Source of the DNA: SAR202 cluster bacterium bin127
Lineage (GTDB): Bacteria; Chloroflexota; Dehalococcoidia; Lucifugimonadales; Lucifugimonadaceae
Direction of reading: 5' to 3'
Assembly (NCBI GenBank): GCA_002239045.1
Contig: MPNN01000003.1
Location: 124,001-188,000 of the forward strand
Length of the DNA stretch: 64,000 nucleotides
The translations under genes and the position numbers were made by a program. This document shows, one piece after another, positions 31,260 through 40,987 of this stretch; position 1 is the stretch's first letter, and every line of letters starts with the position of its first letter. Below the pieces are notes generated by a model. The model was not told the origin of the DNA. It saw only the letters and a program-made list of their open reading frames with translations, and searched no databases.

Positions 31260-32360
31260 ATGCCTGATTCTGGAAGAGAGCGCATCGTAACTGGTGCAGA
31301 CGACGAGGCTAGGGCTGAGCGCGGAGCCGCTGAAATGCTAAGCGAGCGAGCGTCAATCAATTCGGAAGCGCCGGGAATGAACGACCTTCGTCCCCGCCGT
31401 TTCACCGAATATATCGGACAACGCCAGGTCGTAAACAGCATCCAGATCGCGGTCGAGGCGGCCAAGCATCGTGGCGACACACTGGATCATGCTCTGTTTC
31501 ATGGACCACCGGGTCTAGGCAAGACGACGATTTCGCAGATCATCGCGCGGGAGATGGATACGACTTTGGTTCACACGTCAGGGCCCGCATTGGAACGTCC
31601 TGCAGATGTAGTTGGCATCCTTTCGAACCAGAAGCATGGCGACGTGTTATTCATCGACGAGATACATCGTTTATCGCACGCCGTTGAGGAGTATCTGTAT
31701 TCGGCGATGGAAGACTACCGAGTCGATTTCATCACCGGCTCAGGCGCGTTTGCGAAGACGATCAATTTGCCGCTGCAGAAGTTCACGTTGATCGGTTCAA
31801 CGACTCGGGCTGGCATGTTGAGTCCGCCACTACGGGAGAGGTTCGCGCTGACGTATCACCTCGACTATTACTCCGTTGAGGAGTTGACGCATGTAGTTAC
31901 TCGGTCAGCGTCGATACTGTCGGTTGCGATCGATCAACCTGGTGCCAACGTGATTGCCAGCCGCTCACGCGGTACTCCACGCATCGCCAATAATCTTCTG
32001 CGCCGCGTTCGTGACTACGCGCAAGTGAGACGCGAAGGAAAGATTGATGACGCCGTAGCCGCGGAAGCATTGCATGTCGAAGGCGTGGACGAACTGGGCT
32101 TGGATCGACTGGACCGCTTGTACCTTGAGACGTTAGCCAGAAACTACGGCGGAGGACCGGCGGGGATTAATGCGCTCGCTGCGTCTGCTAACGAAGAGGT
32201 TCAGACCCTCGAAGACGTGGTTGAACCATTCCTATTGAAAATCGGATTCATCATGCGTACTCCTCAAGGGCGACGAGCAACTTCAAGCGGCATGTTGCAC
32301 GTTGGCGCACCTTTGAGCGCCGCGCGGGCAACGGACGCTGGACAGGGTCCGTTGATCTGA
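31260..32360 (+). CDS. ruvB: Holliday-junction helicase RuvB
   Basis: 366 aa. AAA+ motor for branch migration. Walker A GPPGLGKTT, Walker B LFIDEIHRL, sensor/arginine finger segment STTRAGMLSPPLRERF and the C-terminal winged helix (GGPAGINALAASANEE) are present. An extra 35 or so residues precede the first conserved LRPRRFTEYIGQ. It ends 7 bp from the convergent ABC exporter gene, with no terminator visible between. Confidence 0.97.
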   Translation: MPDSGRERIVTGADDEARAERGAAEMLSERASINSEAPGMNDLRPRRFTEYIGQRQVVNSIQIAVEAAKHRGDTLDHALFHGPPGLGKTTISQIIAREMDTTLVHTSGPALERPADVVGILSNQKHGDVLFIDEIHRLSHAVEEYLYSAMEDYRVDFITGSGAFAKTINLPLQKFTLIGSTTRAGMLSPPLRERFALTYHLDYYSVEELTHVVTRSASILSVAIDQPGANVIASRSRGTPRIANNLLRRVRDYAQVRREGKIDDAVAAEALHVEGVDELGLDRLDRLYLETLARNYGGGPAGINALAASANEEVQTLEDVVEPFLLKIGFIMRTPQGRRATSSGMLHVGAPLSAARATDAGQGPLI

Positions 32361-32367
32361 AACGCAG

Positions 32368-34290
32368 TTAGGTTGCGGCGGTTCTGGAGTAATCCATCGC
32401 CTCGGCGATCAGCTCGTCGGGGATGTCATCGAAGGAAGCGTAGTTCATCGAGTAGAGGCGTGCGTATAAACCGCGGTGGGCCATCAATTCATCGTGATTG
32501 CCAGTCTCGATGATCTCGCCGTTTTGGAGAACGATGATGCGATCGGCGCCGCGGATCGTGGCGAGTCGGTGTGCGATGACGATGCCGGTTCGGCCTTCAA
32601 GTAGGCGAGCGAGGGCTTGTTGAATCAGTAACTCAGTGTAGCTATCGATGGACGCAGTGGCTTCATCGAGGATGAGAATCTTGGTGTCCGCGACGATGGC
32701 GCGAGCGAAGGAGATTAGCTGTCGTTGGCCGAGAGAAAGGTTAGCGCCGCGTTGCTCGAGCTCGGTGTCATACCCGTCAGGCAATCGCATGATGAACTCA
32801 TGTGCACCAACTGCGCGGGCGGCGGCGACTACCTCTTCGCGAGTAGCGTCAAATTTGTTGTAGCGAATGTTCTCATACACAGAGCTTGAGAAGAGGTACG
32901 GTTCTTGGAGGACCATGCCGATGTTGTTGCCCATGCTACTGAGTTCGATGTCACGAACGTCTTTACCGCTGATCTTTATTTCACCTTCCCATATGTCGTA
33001 GAAGCGATGGAGCAGCGAGGTGATGCTGGTCTTTCCAGAACCTGTTGGACCCACTAACGCGACGGTTTCTCCTGGATTGACGCGGAAGGATATGTTTTTG
33101 AGTATCGGTTCGTCTTCTAGGTAACCGAACGTCACGTCGTTGAACTCGACGGATCCGTCGTTATCTTCGAGCGCTTCTGCATTCTCTTTGTCTTTAATGT
33201 CGACGGGAACGTCCAAAACCTCGAATATGCGTTCGCCGGAAGCCATGGCGCGCTGGAATACCGCGTAGTGCATGGTGATGGAGCGGATTGGATCGAAGAA
33301 AAGCTGCACGTAGAGGATGAAGGCGAGCATCGAACCGATTTCGAGGGAGCTGTTGATGACCATCGAACCACCGACGACGATGATGATTGCCATCGCGGCC
33401 CCGGAAAGCGTATCGACGAGAGCGATCATGACAAGGCCAATGCCAGCAGCGCGATTCGCCGCCCGAAGTTGCTCGTCGGCCTTCTCTTTGAAGAGATCGA
33501 GGTTGACGTGCTCCCGGCTCATCCCCTGAACGACGCGAACGCCATTGATGTTCTCTGCGAGTGCACCGCTGGTGATCGAAGCCGTCTGTCTGGAATAGAG
33601 GAACGCGCGTCTGGCTATCGGCAACCAGATCGCACGAGCGATTGCGAGAACAGACACGACGGCGAATGTGAGTAACGCCAAACGCCAGTCCATGATCAGC
33701 ATCGCGATGATGATGCCGAATAGAAGGACAAAGTCGCCGACGCTGGTCACTGCCGTTTCGAGGAATTCTTGGAGTGCGCCGACGTCGCCTTGGAGTCGGG
33801 ACATCATACGCCCGACCTCGGTCTTGTCCATGAAGGACATCGAGACGCGCTGTAAGTGCTCGTACATCGCACGCCTCAGATCGATGAGAAGACGTTCGGC
33901 GACGCGCCCTACGATCATGTTTTGCAGGTAACCCATGATGACGTGGAGCACGACCGCGCCGAAAAATGCGCTGACCATGATGTATAGCGTGTTACGTAGA
34001 TTGCCGTCACCGCGCGTGTGGATATCGAGCACGTCATTTACAGTGATCCGAACGATCCACGGCAATGCAAGTGTCGACCCAGCGAAAAGCAATACTGCGA
34101 TGAGACCGATTGACAGCACGCCACGATATGGTCGGACGAATCTCCAGAAACGTCGGATTACGTCGCCACTAAAAGCGGCGCTGAATATCTGTTCGTCGAG
34201 GTCGCCAGACGGCCGGCGTTGATCGACCCACGCGGGTCGGGATCCCTCACTTTGAGTCGGGCGACGTTGGGCGGTATCCGGACTAGCCAC
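32368..34290 (-). CDS. ABC exporter half-transporter, consensus Walker B partner (TM288-like)
   Basis: 640 aa. Six-helix type IV exporter membrane domain (about 55-340) followed by the ATPase. Walker A GPTGSGKTS, Walker B ILILDEATAS with the catalytic Glu, and H-loop AHRLAT are normal. The signature is LSLGQ instead of LSGGQ. It begins with GTG two bases after the stop of the partner gene, so the two are made together. The pattern matches heterodimeric exporters with one dead ATP site. Substrate is unknown (drug or lipid are typical). Confidence 0.92.
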   Translation of the reverse strand: MASPDTAQRRPTQSEGSRPAWVDQRRPSGDLDEQIFSAAFSGDVIRRFWRFVRPYRGVLSIGLIAVLLFAGSTLALPWIVRITVNDVLDIHTRGDGNLRNTLYIMVSAFFGAVVLHVIMGYLQNMIVGRVAERLLIDLRRAMYEHLQRVSMSFMDKTEVGRMMSRLQGDVGALQEFLETAVTSVGDFVLLFGIIIAMLIMDWRLALLTFAVVSVLAIARAIWLPIARRAFLYSRQTASITSGALAENINGVRVVQGMSREHVNLDLFKEKADEQLRAANRAAGIGLVMIALVDTLSGAAMAIIIVVGGSMVINSSLEIGSMLAFILYVQLFFDPIRSITMHYAVFQRAMASGERIFEVLDVPVDIKDKENAEALEDNDGSVEFNDVTFGYLEDEPILKNISFRVNPGETVALVGPTGSGKTSITSLLHRFYDIWEGEIKISGKDVRDIELSSMGNNIGMVLQEPYLFSSSVYENIRYNKFDATREEVVAAARAVGAHEFIMRLPDGYDTELEQRGANLSLGQRQLISFARAIVADTKILILDEATASIDSYTELLIQQALARLLEGRTGIVIAHRLATIRGADRIIVLQNGEIIETGNHDELMAHRGLYARLYSMNYASFDDIPDELIAEAMDYSRTAAT

Positions 34291-34292
34291 TG

Positions 34293-36203
34293 CTAAACCT
34301 CACCCCCGGATTGAACGTTGTCATCCTCGGGCCTAATTTGCAATTCGTAAAGATCACGATACTTGCCACCTTGCTCAAGGAGCTCGGCGTGCGAGCCGCG
34401 CTCTACGATCTTGCCACCCTCCAAAAAGAGGATTTCGTTGGCGTGCATGAGAGAGCTGAGGCGGTGGGAAATGATGATCGTTGCACGGTCGGCGGTTACT
34501 TCTTGAAGTGCGGCCCGAATGCGTTGTTCGGTTGCAGCGTCGATCGCTGCGGTCGAGTCATCGAAGACGATGATCTGGGGATGGAGCATGATGCTACGAG
34601 CGATGGAGAGGCGTTGGCGCTGGCCGCCGGAGAGTGAGACGCCGCGTTCGCCGATCAGTGTTCCATACCCGCTAGGAAGTCTTTCGACGTATTCGCCCAT
34701 CTGCGCATTCGAGGTTGCGCTCTCGATGGTTCGGTGCTCGGCCCAGGGATCGCCGTAGGCGACGTTGTTGTCGATGGTCGTAGTGAACAGGAACGTGTCT
34801 TGTTCGACCACACCGACGGCGCGTCGGAGCGAAGCAAGTGTGACTTCCGAGATGTCTTGGTCATCGATCAGTATGCGTCCGGCTATCGGATCGTAGAAAC
34901 GCGGAATGAGGTGTGCGAGAGTGGATTTGCCGGATCCGGGCGGACCGACGATGCCAATGGTGTGACCAGGACGGGCTTCAAAGGTAACGTCGGTGAGTAC
35001 TTGCTCATCTCCGAACTGGTCCATGTACGCGAAGTCGATGTGTTCGAAACGAAGGACGCCCCCGGTGATGACGAGGTCCTTTGCTCCCGGTTTGTCGTCG
35101 ATTTCTGGTACTTGGTCAAGGACTTCGAAGAGTCGTTTACCGGAGGTTGCACCGCGCGCCCATCCCGCGACGACCATGCCAAGTTGTCGAACGGGGTTTT
35201 GCATGATGCTCATGAAGGCTAGGAACTGTGCGAGCTGGCCGAGGGAGAATGGATCCGATTCGTCGAGAACCTTAAGTCCGCCGACCAGCAGAACCAGAGA
35301 CATTGCGCCAAAGAAGGCCAACGTGATATACGACAGATTCGTAGCTCGAACCGTAACCAGTTGATAGGCACGATTGAACGCCTCGTTGGAGGACTTGTCG
35401 TACTTGACGAGCTCGTAAGGCTCAGCCGAGAAGGATCGGACGACTCGAATTCCTTTTAGGTTTTCGTCCATGATCTTGGTCAGCTGTCCCATTTCTTCTT
35501 GGTATCGCCGCCAACCTTGCGAGGTCTGCAACCTTGCAACGACCGACCTCCATGCGGCGATTGGAACGAAGCTGAGGCTGATCAGGGCGAGTTGCCAATC
35601 CTCTCTCATCATCAAGAAGGTGCCGGTTCCGACGAATATTGCGAGATAGAGGACACGGAGCATTCCGCGGCTTGCGAACGCGCGAACACCCTCGATGTCG
35701 AGTAGTCCTCGTGTCAGAAGGTCGCCAGTGTGGACGCGGTCGTGATACGCGAAACTGAGGCGCTGCAACTTCTCGTAGTAGAGCATGCGCAGGCGGTATC
35801 CGAGGCGTTGCGCCAAGTTTTCGCTGATATACATGTGGCCGTAGGTGAAGAGGCCACGCAGCACCGCTGACCCGAGGAGCATACCGGCGGTTGTCACCAA
35901 TGTCCACCTGAGGGCGTCGATGTCAGGGTTTTCAGAGTTGAATATCTCTTCAACGGTTTCGACGCCGGAGCCGATCAGCAATGGAATGAAGAGTTGGAAA
36001 ATCGAAGCGCCAACGATGAGCACCAATCCGACGGCGATGAACATCTTGTATTCCAGTGCCATGCGGATGATGCGCATCAACACGTGGAATCCGCCGCCAG
36101 TATCGTCCGCGTCGGTCATAGACGCGCTTCCAGCGGCAGGTGCGGTTGCTGACGCAGCGGACACCACGGTCAACCGTGTCAGCAGGTTGAGTAAGAAACT
36201 CAT
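34293..36203 (-). CDS. ABC exporter half-transporter, degenerate Walker B partner (TM287-like)
   Basis: 636 aa. N-terminal Ala/Ser-rich lead, six-helix membrane domain (about 50-330) and ATPase. Walker A GPPGSGKST and signature LSGGQ are canonical, but Walker B ends in FDDST, with Asp in place of the catalytic Glu; H-loop SHRLSS is present. In heterodimeric exporters this change marks the subunit contributing the degenerate site. Its own LSGGQ would complete the active site of the partner. Confidence 0.92.
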   Translation of the reverse strand: MSFLLNLLTRLTVVSAASATAPAAGSASMTDADDTGGGFHVLMRIIRMALEYKMFIAVGLVLIVGASIFQLFIPLLIGSGVETVEEIFNSENPDIDALRWTLVTTAGMLLGSAVLRGLFTYGHMYISENLAQRLGYRLRMLYYEKLQRLSFAYHDRVHTGDLLTRGLLDIEGVRAFASRGMLRVLYLAIFVGTGTFLMMREDWQLALISLSFVPIAAWRSVVARLQTSQGWRRYQEEMGQLTKIMDENLKGIRVVRSFSAEPYELVKYDKSSNEAFNRAYQLVTVRATNLSYITLAFFGAMSLVLLVGGLKVLDESDPFSLGQLAQFLAFMSIMQNPVRQLGMVVAGWARGATSGKRLFEVLDQVPEIDDKPGAKDLVITGGVLRFEHIDFAYMDQFGDEQVLTDVTFEARPGHTIGIVGPPGSGKSTLAHLIPRFYDPIAGRILIDDQDISEVTLASLRRAVGVVEQDTFLFTTTIDNNVAYGDPWAEHRTIESATSNAQMGEYVERLPSGYGTLIGERGVSLSGGQRQRLSIARSIMLHPQIIVFDDSTAAIDAATEQRIRAALQEVTADRATIIISHRLSSLMHANEILFLEGGKIVERGSHAELLEQGGKYRDLYELQIRPEDDNVQSGGEV

Positions 36204-36427
36204 AGATATCTGATTCTACGCCTTGTTGTGAGCGGGTTAATGATCAAATCTGGATTATCGCTCACTGTGATGAAATGATGCACGTCAAGGCGGGCTGTGC
36301 TGGTGATGAAATCCGGCGGATCTGTCGTTTCGCTTGACATGCGCTAGAGTCGTGATTGAATTGATAAGCGGATTCGCGCTCGCCAGCCGCGGTTCGCGCC
36401 GGGACGAATTTAACTACGGTCATAGGC

Positions 36428-37144
36428 ATGGCAAATCCTTCGATAACGATAGGCGCACCTGAACGCGGGTTTGATTCGACGACGCGCGACTCGTTGGTGA
36501 ACCCATACGGTACCAGATACGCGACCATTGCAGATGCAGATGCGATCGATCAGGTGGTAAAAGAAGCGTTCGGTGCTTCAGCGCCCAAATCGTCCGCAGC
36601 GAGGGACATCAAGCGCGAAAACACCACTTACATCGTGGCGACCAAAAACCGCAGGGCTGACGGTTCGCGTTTCCATTCGGAAGGAGAACGAAATGGTGGA
36701 TGGACAAGAAAGTTCCGTTCGATATTTTCGTCCTCGATTGGGAAATCAGAATCGGAGCAAGCGGCAAGCGAGATAGTTGGATTGGTTGGCATCTGGACTG
36801 CGGTGGACCAGGCACACATTATTGTGATCGCAACTCGGCCGAGCGAACGCGGCAAAGGCGTGGGGGAATTGCTTTTGATCGCCACGTTATCCGAGGCGAA
36901 GAAGATCGGCGCGACGAACGCCACGCTGGAGGTCCGCAAATCCAACTTGGTTGCGCGGGCGCTGTACCGGAAATACGGCTTCGCGGACGTTGGGATACGG
37001 CACAAGTATTATCACGACAACCGTGAAGACGCCATCATCATGTCGACACCGTCCTTTTCGAACTTGGATTACAGCCGATCGTTAGAGCGTCGATGCCTCG
37101 CATACACCGCATCACGAGGAAAAATCGAGTTCAAGGCAATCTGA
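36428..37144 (+). CDS. RimI-like GNAT acetyltransferase
   Basis: 238 aa. The core GNAT fold spans about 30-205 with an unusual 35-residue insertion (about 75-110). The acetyl-CoA loop reads RPSERGKGVGELLL, followed by ATLEVRKSNLVARALYRKYGF, typical of RimI/ribosomal-protein Ala acetyltransferases. About 30 residues trail the domain. It stands alone between two minus-strand genes; the substrate is unproven. Confidence 0.85.
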   Translation: MANPSITIGAPERGFDSTTRDSLVNPYGTRYATIADADAIDQVVKEAFGASAPKSSAARDIKRENTTYIVATKNRRADGSRFHSEGERNGGWTRKFRSIFSSSIGKSESEQAASEIVGLVGIWTAVDQAHIIVIATRPSERGKGVGELLLIATLSEAKKIGATNATLEVRKSNLVARALYRKYGFADVGIRHKYYHDNREDAIIMSTPSFSNLDYSRSLERRCLAYTASRGKIEFKAI

Positions 37145-37153
37145 TTGCCCGGT

Positions 37154-37933
37154 CTAACCCTGTCCGACGAGGAACAGGATGATTGCGACGAACGCACCGA
37201 TGGCAAACACGATGCTCCACGTCGCCCAGCGCTGTTGAACCGCAAGAAACTTTTCGGCGTTGTCCCAGTTGCGGGCGCGCCAAGCCAGTTCGTTGCCTTT
37301 AATTCCGAGGGTTATCATCACGCCAACTAACACGATGAAGCCGATGGACCTCCAGGTCGGCGGGAGAGGAAGAAGGGGAAGGAAACCGAGTATTGACCAC
37401 CAAATGCCGTGGACCAATCCCCAGATCGGGCCTAGAATGAATGCGGACCAGTTCCAACGCTGGATTTCCTGCGGTGGTTGATCTCCATCGCTCCCCTCAG
37501 AACGTTTTCTTCGTGGCAGCCCCCATTGGCTAGGGCGGAACGTGCCGCCACCGATCTTGTAGCCACCGCTTCGCGACTCAGCGGACTGATTCATTTCACG
37601 ACCTGCTCCGCGGCGAGAGTTCGATGTAACTCGATCCGTTGTCGTGCCTTCAGGAGAAATCCTCGTGCTCTGGTCGATCTGGGTGGCACAAACCGCGCAG
37701 TACGACGCGTGTGCCTCGTTAACCGTTGCGCATTTCATGCAACTTGTGAAGCCCAACGGCGGTACGCGTGCCGGATCCGGGACGTAGACGCGCTCGCCGC
37801 AACGATCACATGCGTAGTCACCTTCCGAAGCTGCGGTGCCACAGTGCATGCAGTAGATCGTGCGCGTTTCCAAGTCGTTAGATTCGTTTTGCTTGGGATC
37901 CGGCATATGAACAGTAATATCGATGACCGCCAT
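37154..37933 (-). CDS. Double zinc-ribbon membrane protein with DUF2628-like domain
   Basis: 259 aa. Two CxxC...CxxC ribbons occupy about 28-90 (CMHC/CDRC and CMKC/CAVC). A disordered Ser/Arg/Gly linker follows, then a segment with WNWSAFILGPIWGLVHG, three hydrophobic stretches and KGNELAWRARNWDN, resembling DUF2628 membrane proteins. Function is unknown. It ends 9 bp from the convergent GNAT gene. Confidence 0.75.
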   Translation of the reverse strand: MAVIDITVHMPDPKQNESNDLETRTIYCMHCGTAASEGDYACDRCGERVYVPDPARVPPLGFTSCMKCATVNEAHASYCAVCATQIDQSTRISPEGTTTDRVTSNSRRGAGREMNQSAESRSGGYKIGGGTFRPSQWGLPRRKRSEGSDGDQPPQEIQRWNWSAFILGPIWGLVHGIWWSILGFLPLLPLPPTWRSIGFIVLVGVMITLGIKGNELAWRARNWDNAEKFLAVQQRWATWSIVFAIGAFVAIILFLVGQG

Positions 37934-38025
37934 GACGTTCGAAATTCGTCGCGGAGAGCGGTGAGATATTCGATCTGTGTTTATCTTAATGGGTAATTAG
38001 TTCGGCGGCGTGTCGCGGTGGCACA

Positions 38026-38958
38026 TCAAGCCGCAATTGTTGCCTCCGCAATCTCAGATTCGATGAACGGTGCCATGGCACTGAGGATGTCGTCAAGCTC
38101 AGCGATACCAAGGTCGTCGATCGCCGGGGTCGGTGGTCTTACGGCCGGCGAATCGAGCATTCCGCGCCTAGCCATCAAGTGTTTGCGTATGGACAGACTC
38201 AGTCCGGCGGTGTTCTCGTATCTGATCAGCGGTAACCAACCGTAGAAGGTTTGGCGCGCACGCTCAATTTCTCCCTTGGCGAATTGCGAGTAGATCTTTA
38301 CGAGTGCTTCGGGATATGCGAACCCGGTCATCGTTCCGACGGCACCTCGTCGCAGCTCTTCGAACAGGAACGCGCCGCCTAACCCGCCAAATACGCCCAT
38401 GTTGTCGCAAGTGGCGCTGCGAACCGCCGATATTTTAGGTGGTGTCGGTGGGTCTTCGAGTTTTAGGAATTTCGCATTTGAAAGCTCGGCATTCAATCTG
38501 GCTATGAAATCGGCTGACATGTGTACGCCGGTCTGTTCGGGTAAATCTTGAACCACGATCGGAATCGTCGTTGCATCATCGATTGCCCGGTAGTAGTTGA
38601 AGACCCCGGCATCATTGGGTTTAGCCATCGTTGGGGGCGATGCCATCGCGGCGGTCGCTCCGATACTCTGGGCTTCGCGAACTCGGTCCGCGGCTTGGGC
38701 GCCACTCTGACCGCTGATGCCCACGGTTACGGTTAATCGTTCGCCACACGCTTCGACGACCGCTTCGATGATCGGAGCACGTTCGCGATCCGAAAGCCTA
38801 TGGGCTTCGCCCATTACTCCTAGCGTGACGACGCCCGTACATCCCGCATTTGCGGCTTTTTCGACCAAGCGCCCGATAGGTCCAGTGTCGACCGAACCGT
38901 CAGCTGCGAACGGTGTGGGCATCATGAAGTGGATGCCTGCAAACTCGGATGCGTTCAT
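38026..38958 (-). CDS. DapA-family aldolase/lyase, not the lysine enzyme
   Basis: 310 aa. TIM-barrel N-acetylneuraminate lyase/DapA superfamily. The Schiff-base Lys is likely in KFLKLEDPP. The conserved Tyr of the YNVP segment is missing (VVQDLPEQTG), and the GTTGE motif is GVMGE. The substrate therefore probably differs from aspartate semialdehyde; related proteins act on sugar acids or 2-keto acids. ATG at 38958 is preferred over the TTG four codons upstream. Divergent from the siroheme reductase. Confidence 0.82.
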   Translation of the reverse strand: MNASEFAGIHFMMPTPFAADGSVDTGPIGRLVEKAANAGCTGVVTLGVMGEAHRLSDRERAPIIEAVVEACGERLTVTVGISGQSGAQAADRVREAQSIGATAAMASPPTMAKPNDAGVFNYYRAIDDATTIPIVVQDLPEQTGVHMSADFIARLNAELSNAKFLKLEDPPTPPKISAVRSATCDNMGVFGGLGGAFLFEELRRGAVGTMTGFAYPEALVKIYSQFAKGEIERARQTFYGWLPLIRYENTAGLSLSIRKHLMARRGMLDSPAVRPPTPAIDDLGIAELDDILSAMAPFIESEIAEATIAA

Positions 38959-39108
38959 TGCTATTTCCAATCCGCGTTAGGGGCCGATCACTAAGGGGCG
39001 CAAGTGTTGAATTTACAGAAAGTGTACAGAATCATCAAAGGATCGTTTTGCTGGCGAGATTTCGTGTTTCGACGACAGCTTCATTAGGTGGTGAATCGAC
39101 GTGCGGTG

Positions 39109-39114
39109 TATGAT
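39109..39114 (+). promoter_or_regulatory. Possible -10 for the nitrite/sulfite reductase gene
   Basis: TATGAT, with transcription expected near 39121. If real, the GTG at 39175, not the TTG at 39133, is the likely start. No good -35 is visible. Confidence 0.25.
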
Positions 39115-39174
39115 TACCACTAATCGGCGAATTTGACGTGCCGAGGCGTTGTTATCTGTAAGAGCGAACACATC

Positions 39175-40965
39175 GTGACCATAAACGTAGAGACCGAACA
39201 GACCGAATGGAAACCCGACGAAGCTGGCGCTCGGGTGATGTTGATTAGTGGCGAAGAGATTGCCAATTTTGAAGAGCAGAAAGAGCGATTCAAGGCGGGA
39301 AATTTCGAAGAGACGACGTTCATGCGATTTCGCCTCCGCCAAGGCGTGTATGGGCAGAGGCAACCAGACCGCCAGATGGTTCGGATCAAAGCACCATTCG
39401 GTGGCTTGACCGCTCGCCAGTTAGAGGTTCTCGGCGAAGTCGTCGAAAAATATGCTCCGCTCAAAAAAGGACACCTTACGACCCGCGAGAACGTGCAGAT
39501 TCACCACGTTCCGTTGGACGATACTCCGGCATTGATGCGTGAAATTGGCGATGTCGGCCTGACAACGCGGGAAGCTTGCGGAAACACGGTTCGAAACGTC
39601 GTCGCGCACCCGACAGCTGGTGTGTCGAAAACCGAGGTATTTGATGTCTCCCCGTACGCTGCTGCGTACGCTCGCTACTTCCTCCGACATCCGACGACGC
39701 AGAACATGCCGCGCAAGTCGAAAACTGCCTTTTCTGGTTCAGACGCAGACGAGGCGATGACCCCTTTCCACGATATGGGTTTCATTGCCCGGGAGCGTGA
39801 CGGCAAACGCGGATTCAAGATTGTCGTTGGTGGTGGTTTGTCGATCATGCCGCAGATGGCGGAGACGTTGAGCGAATTCGTGCCAGTCGAGGACTTCATT
39901 CGGCATGCAGAAGCCGCGTTGCGGATTTTCAACCGGCAGGATGAAGAGCGGAAGAACTTGATGCGCGCTCGGATCAAGTACACGATCAAACGGCTTGGCA
40001 TCGAGAAGTTCCGTGAATTGGTGCAGGAGGAACTCAAAGGAGATTGGGCGAACAAGGAGATCGATCTCGACACCCTATTGTTCATCGAAGACGAGTCAGC
40101 CGATGCACCGGCAACGCCGTCGAACCCTACGCCGGAACCGACAAATGATGCGGACTACGATCTCTGGAAGGCGACTTCGGTTGACGAGCAGCGACAAGAT
40201 GGCTTCAACGTCGTCTTCGTCCGCGTGGAACGCGGAGATATCTACACGGAACAATGGCAACCGTTGGCGGACATCGCCCGCGAATATGCCGGCGGTCGGG
40301 CTCGAATCGACCAACAGCAGAACATCGTTTTCCGATGGGTGCGAACCGAGTCGTTGTATGACGTTTATCTGGCGCTCAAAGAGATCGGGATGGCAGCAAG
40401 CGGTCGCGAGACTATCCGCGACATCGTGACCTGCCCCGGCACCGACTCCTGCAAGCTGGGCATTACATCATCAATGGGCCTAAACGAGGCCCTTGGCGAG
40501 AAGTTGGATACGATGGATGTTTCGGATCCGCTGGTCTCGAAGATTCACATCAAAGCGAGCGGCTGCCCCAACTCTTGCGGACAACACCATGTGGCAAACA
40601 TCGGTTTCCATGGAGCAGTGATGAAGGGCGCCGGCGGACAGGTTCCCGCGTACGAGCTTTTCATTGCTGGGGAATCGACCGATGGACCCGTACGGGTCGG
40701 CAACCGGGTGAGAGCCCGGGTTCCCGCCAAGCGCGCCGGGGAAGCGTTGGAGTTAATCGTCGATCACTACAAGGCGAACCGCAAGGATGGCGAAGAGTTC
40801 AACTCATTCGTCGACCGCGTCGGAACTCAACCATACGAAGATATGTTCGCACCTTGGAAGGCCGAGATTGGTCCCCTAGACCGCGAGCACATCCAGACCT
40901 ACATGGACTGGGGTAAGACGGTGGTTTACAAGCTCGAACGCGGCGAGGGCGAGTGCGCAGTCTAG
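39175..40965 (+). CDS. Siroheme/[4Fe-4S] nitrite or sulfite reductase
   Basis: 596 aa from GTG 39175 (a TTG at 39133 would add 14 residues). Two half-domain repeats of the ferredoxin-like plus siroheme fold. The cluster/siroheme ligands are in CPGTDSC and SGCPNSC, about 38 residues apart. An acidic Pro/Thr-rich linker joins the halves (about 310-335). Six-electron reduction of sulfite or nitrite; which one cannot be told from sequence. Assimilatory ferredoxin-type enzymes are similar in length. A 7Fe ferredoxin gene lies 1.8 kb downstream. Confidence 0.92.
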   Translation: MTINVETEQTEWKPDEAGARVMLISGEEIANFEEQKERFKAGNFEETTFMRFRLRQGVYGQRQPDRQMVRIKAPFGGLTARQLEVLGEVVEKYAPLKKGHLTTRENVQIHHVPLDDTPALMREIGDVGLTTREACGNTVRNVVAHPTAGVSKTEVFDVSPYAAAYARYFLRHPTTQNMPRKSKTAFSGSDADEAMTPFHDMGFIARERDGKRGFKIVVGGGLSIMPQMAETLSEFVPVEDFIRHAEAALRIFNRQDEERKNLMRARIKYTIKRLGIEKFRELVQEELKGDWANKEIDLDTLLFIEDESADAPATPSNPTPEPTNDADYDLWKATSVDEQRQDGFNVVFVRVERGDIYTEQWQPLADIAREYAGGRARIDQQQNIVFRWVRTESLYDVYLALKEIGMAASGRETIRDIVTCPGTDSCKLGITSSMGLNEALGEKLDTMDVSDPLVSKIHIKASGCPNSCGQHHVANIGFHGAVMKGAGGQVPAYELFIAGESTDGPVRVGNRVRARVPAKRAGEALELIVDHYKANRKDGEEFNSFVDRVGTQPYEDMFAPWKAEIGPLDREHIQTYMDWGKTVVYKLERGEGECAV

Positions 40966-40987
40966 AACGCATCGACAACCTAATCGC

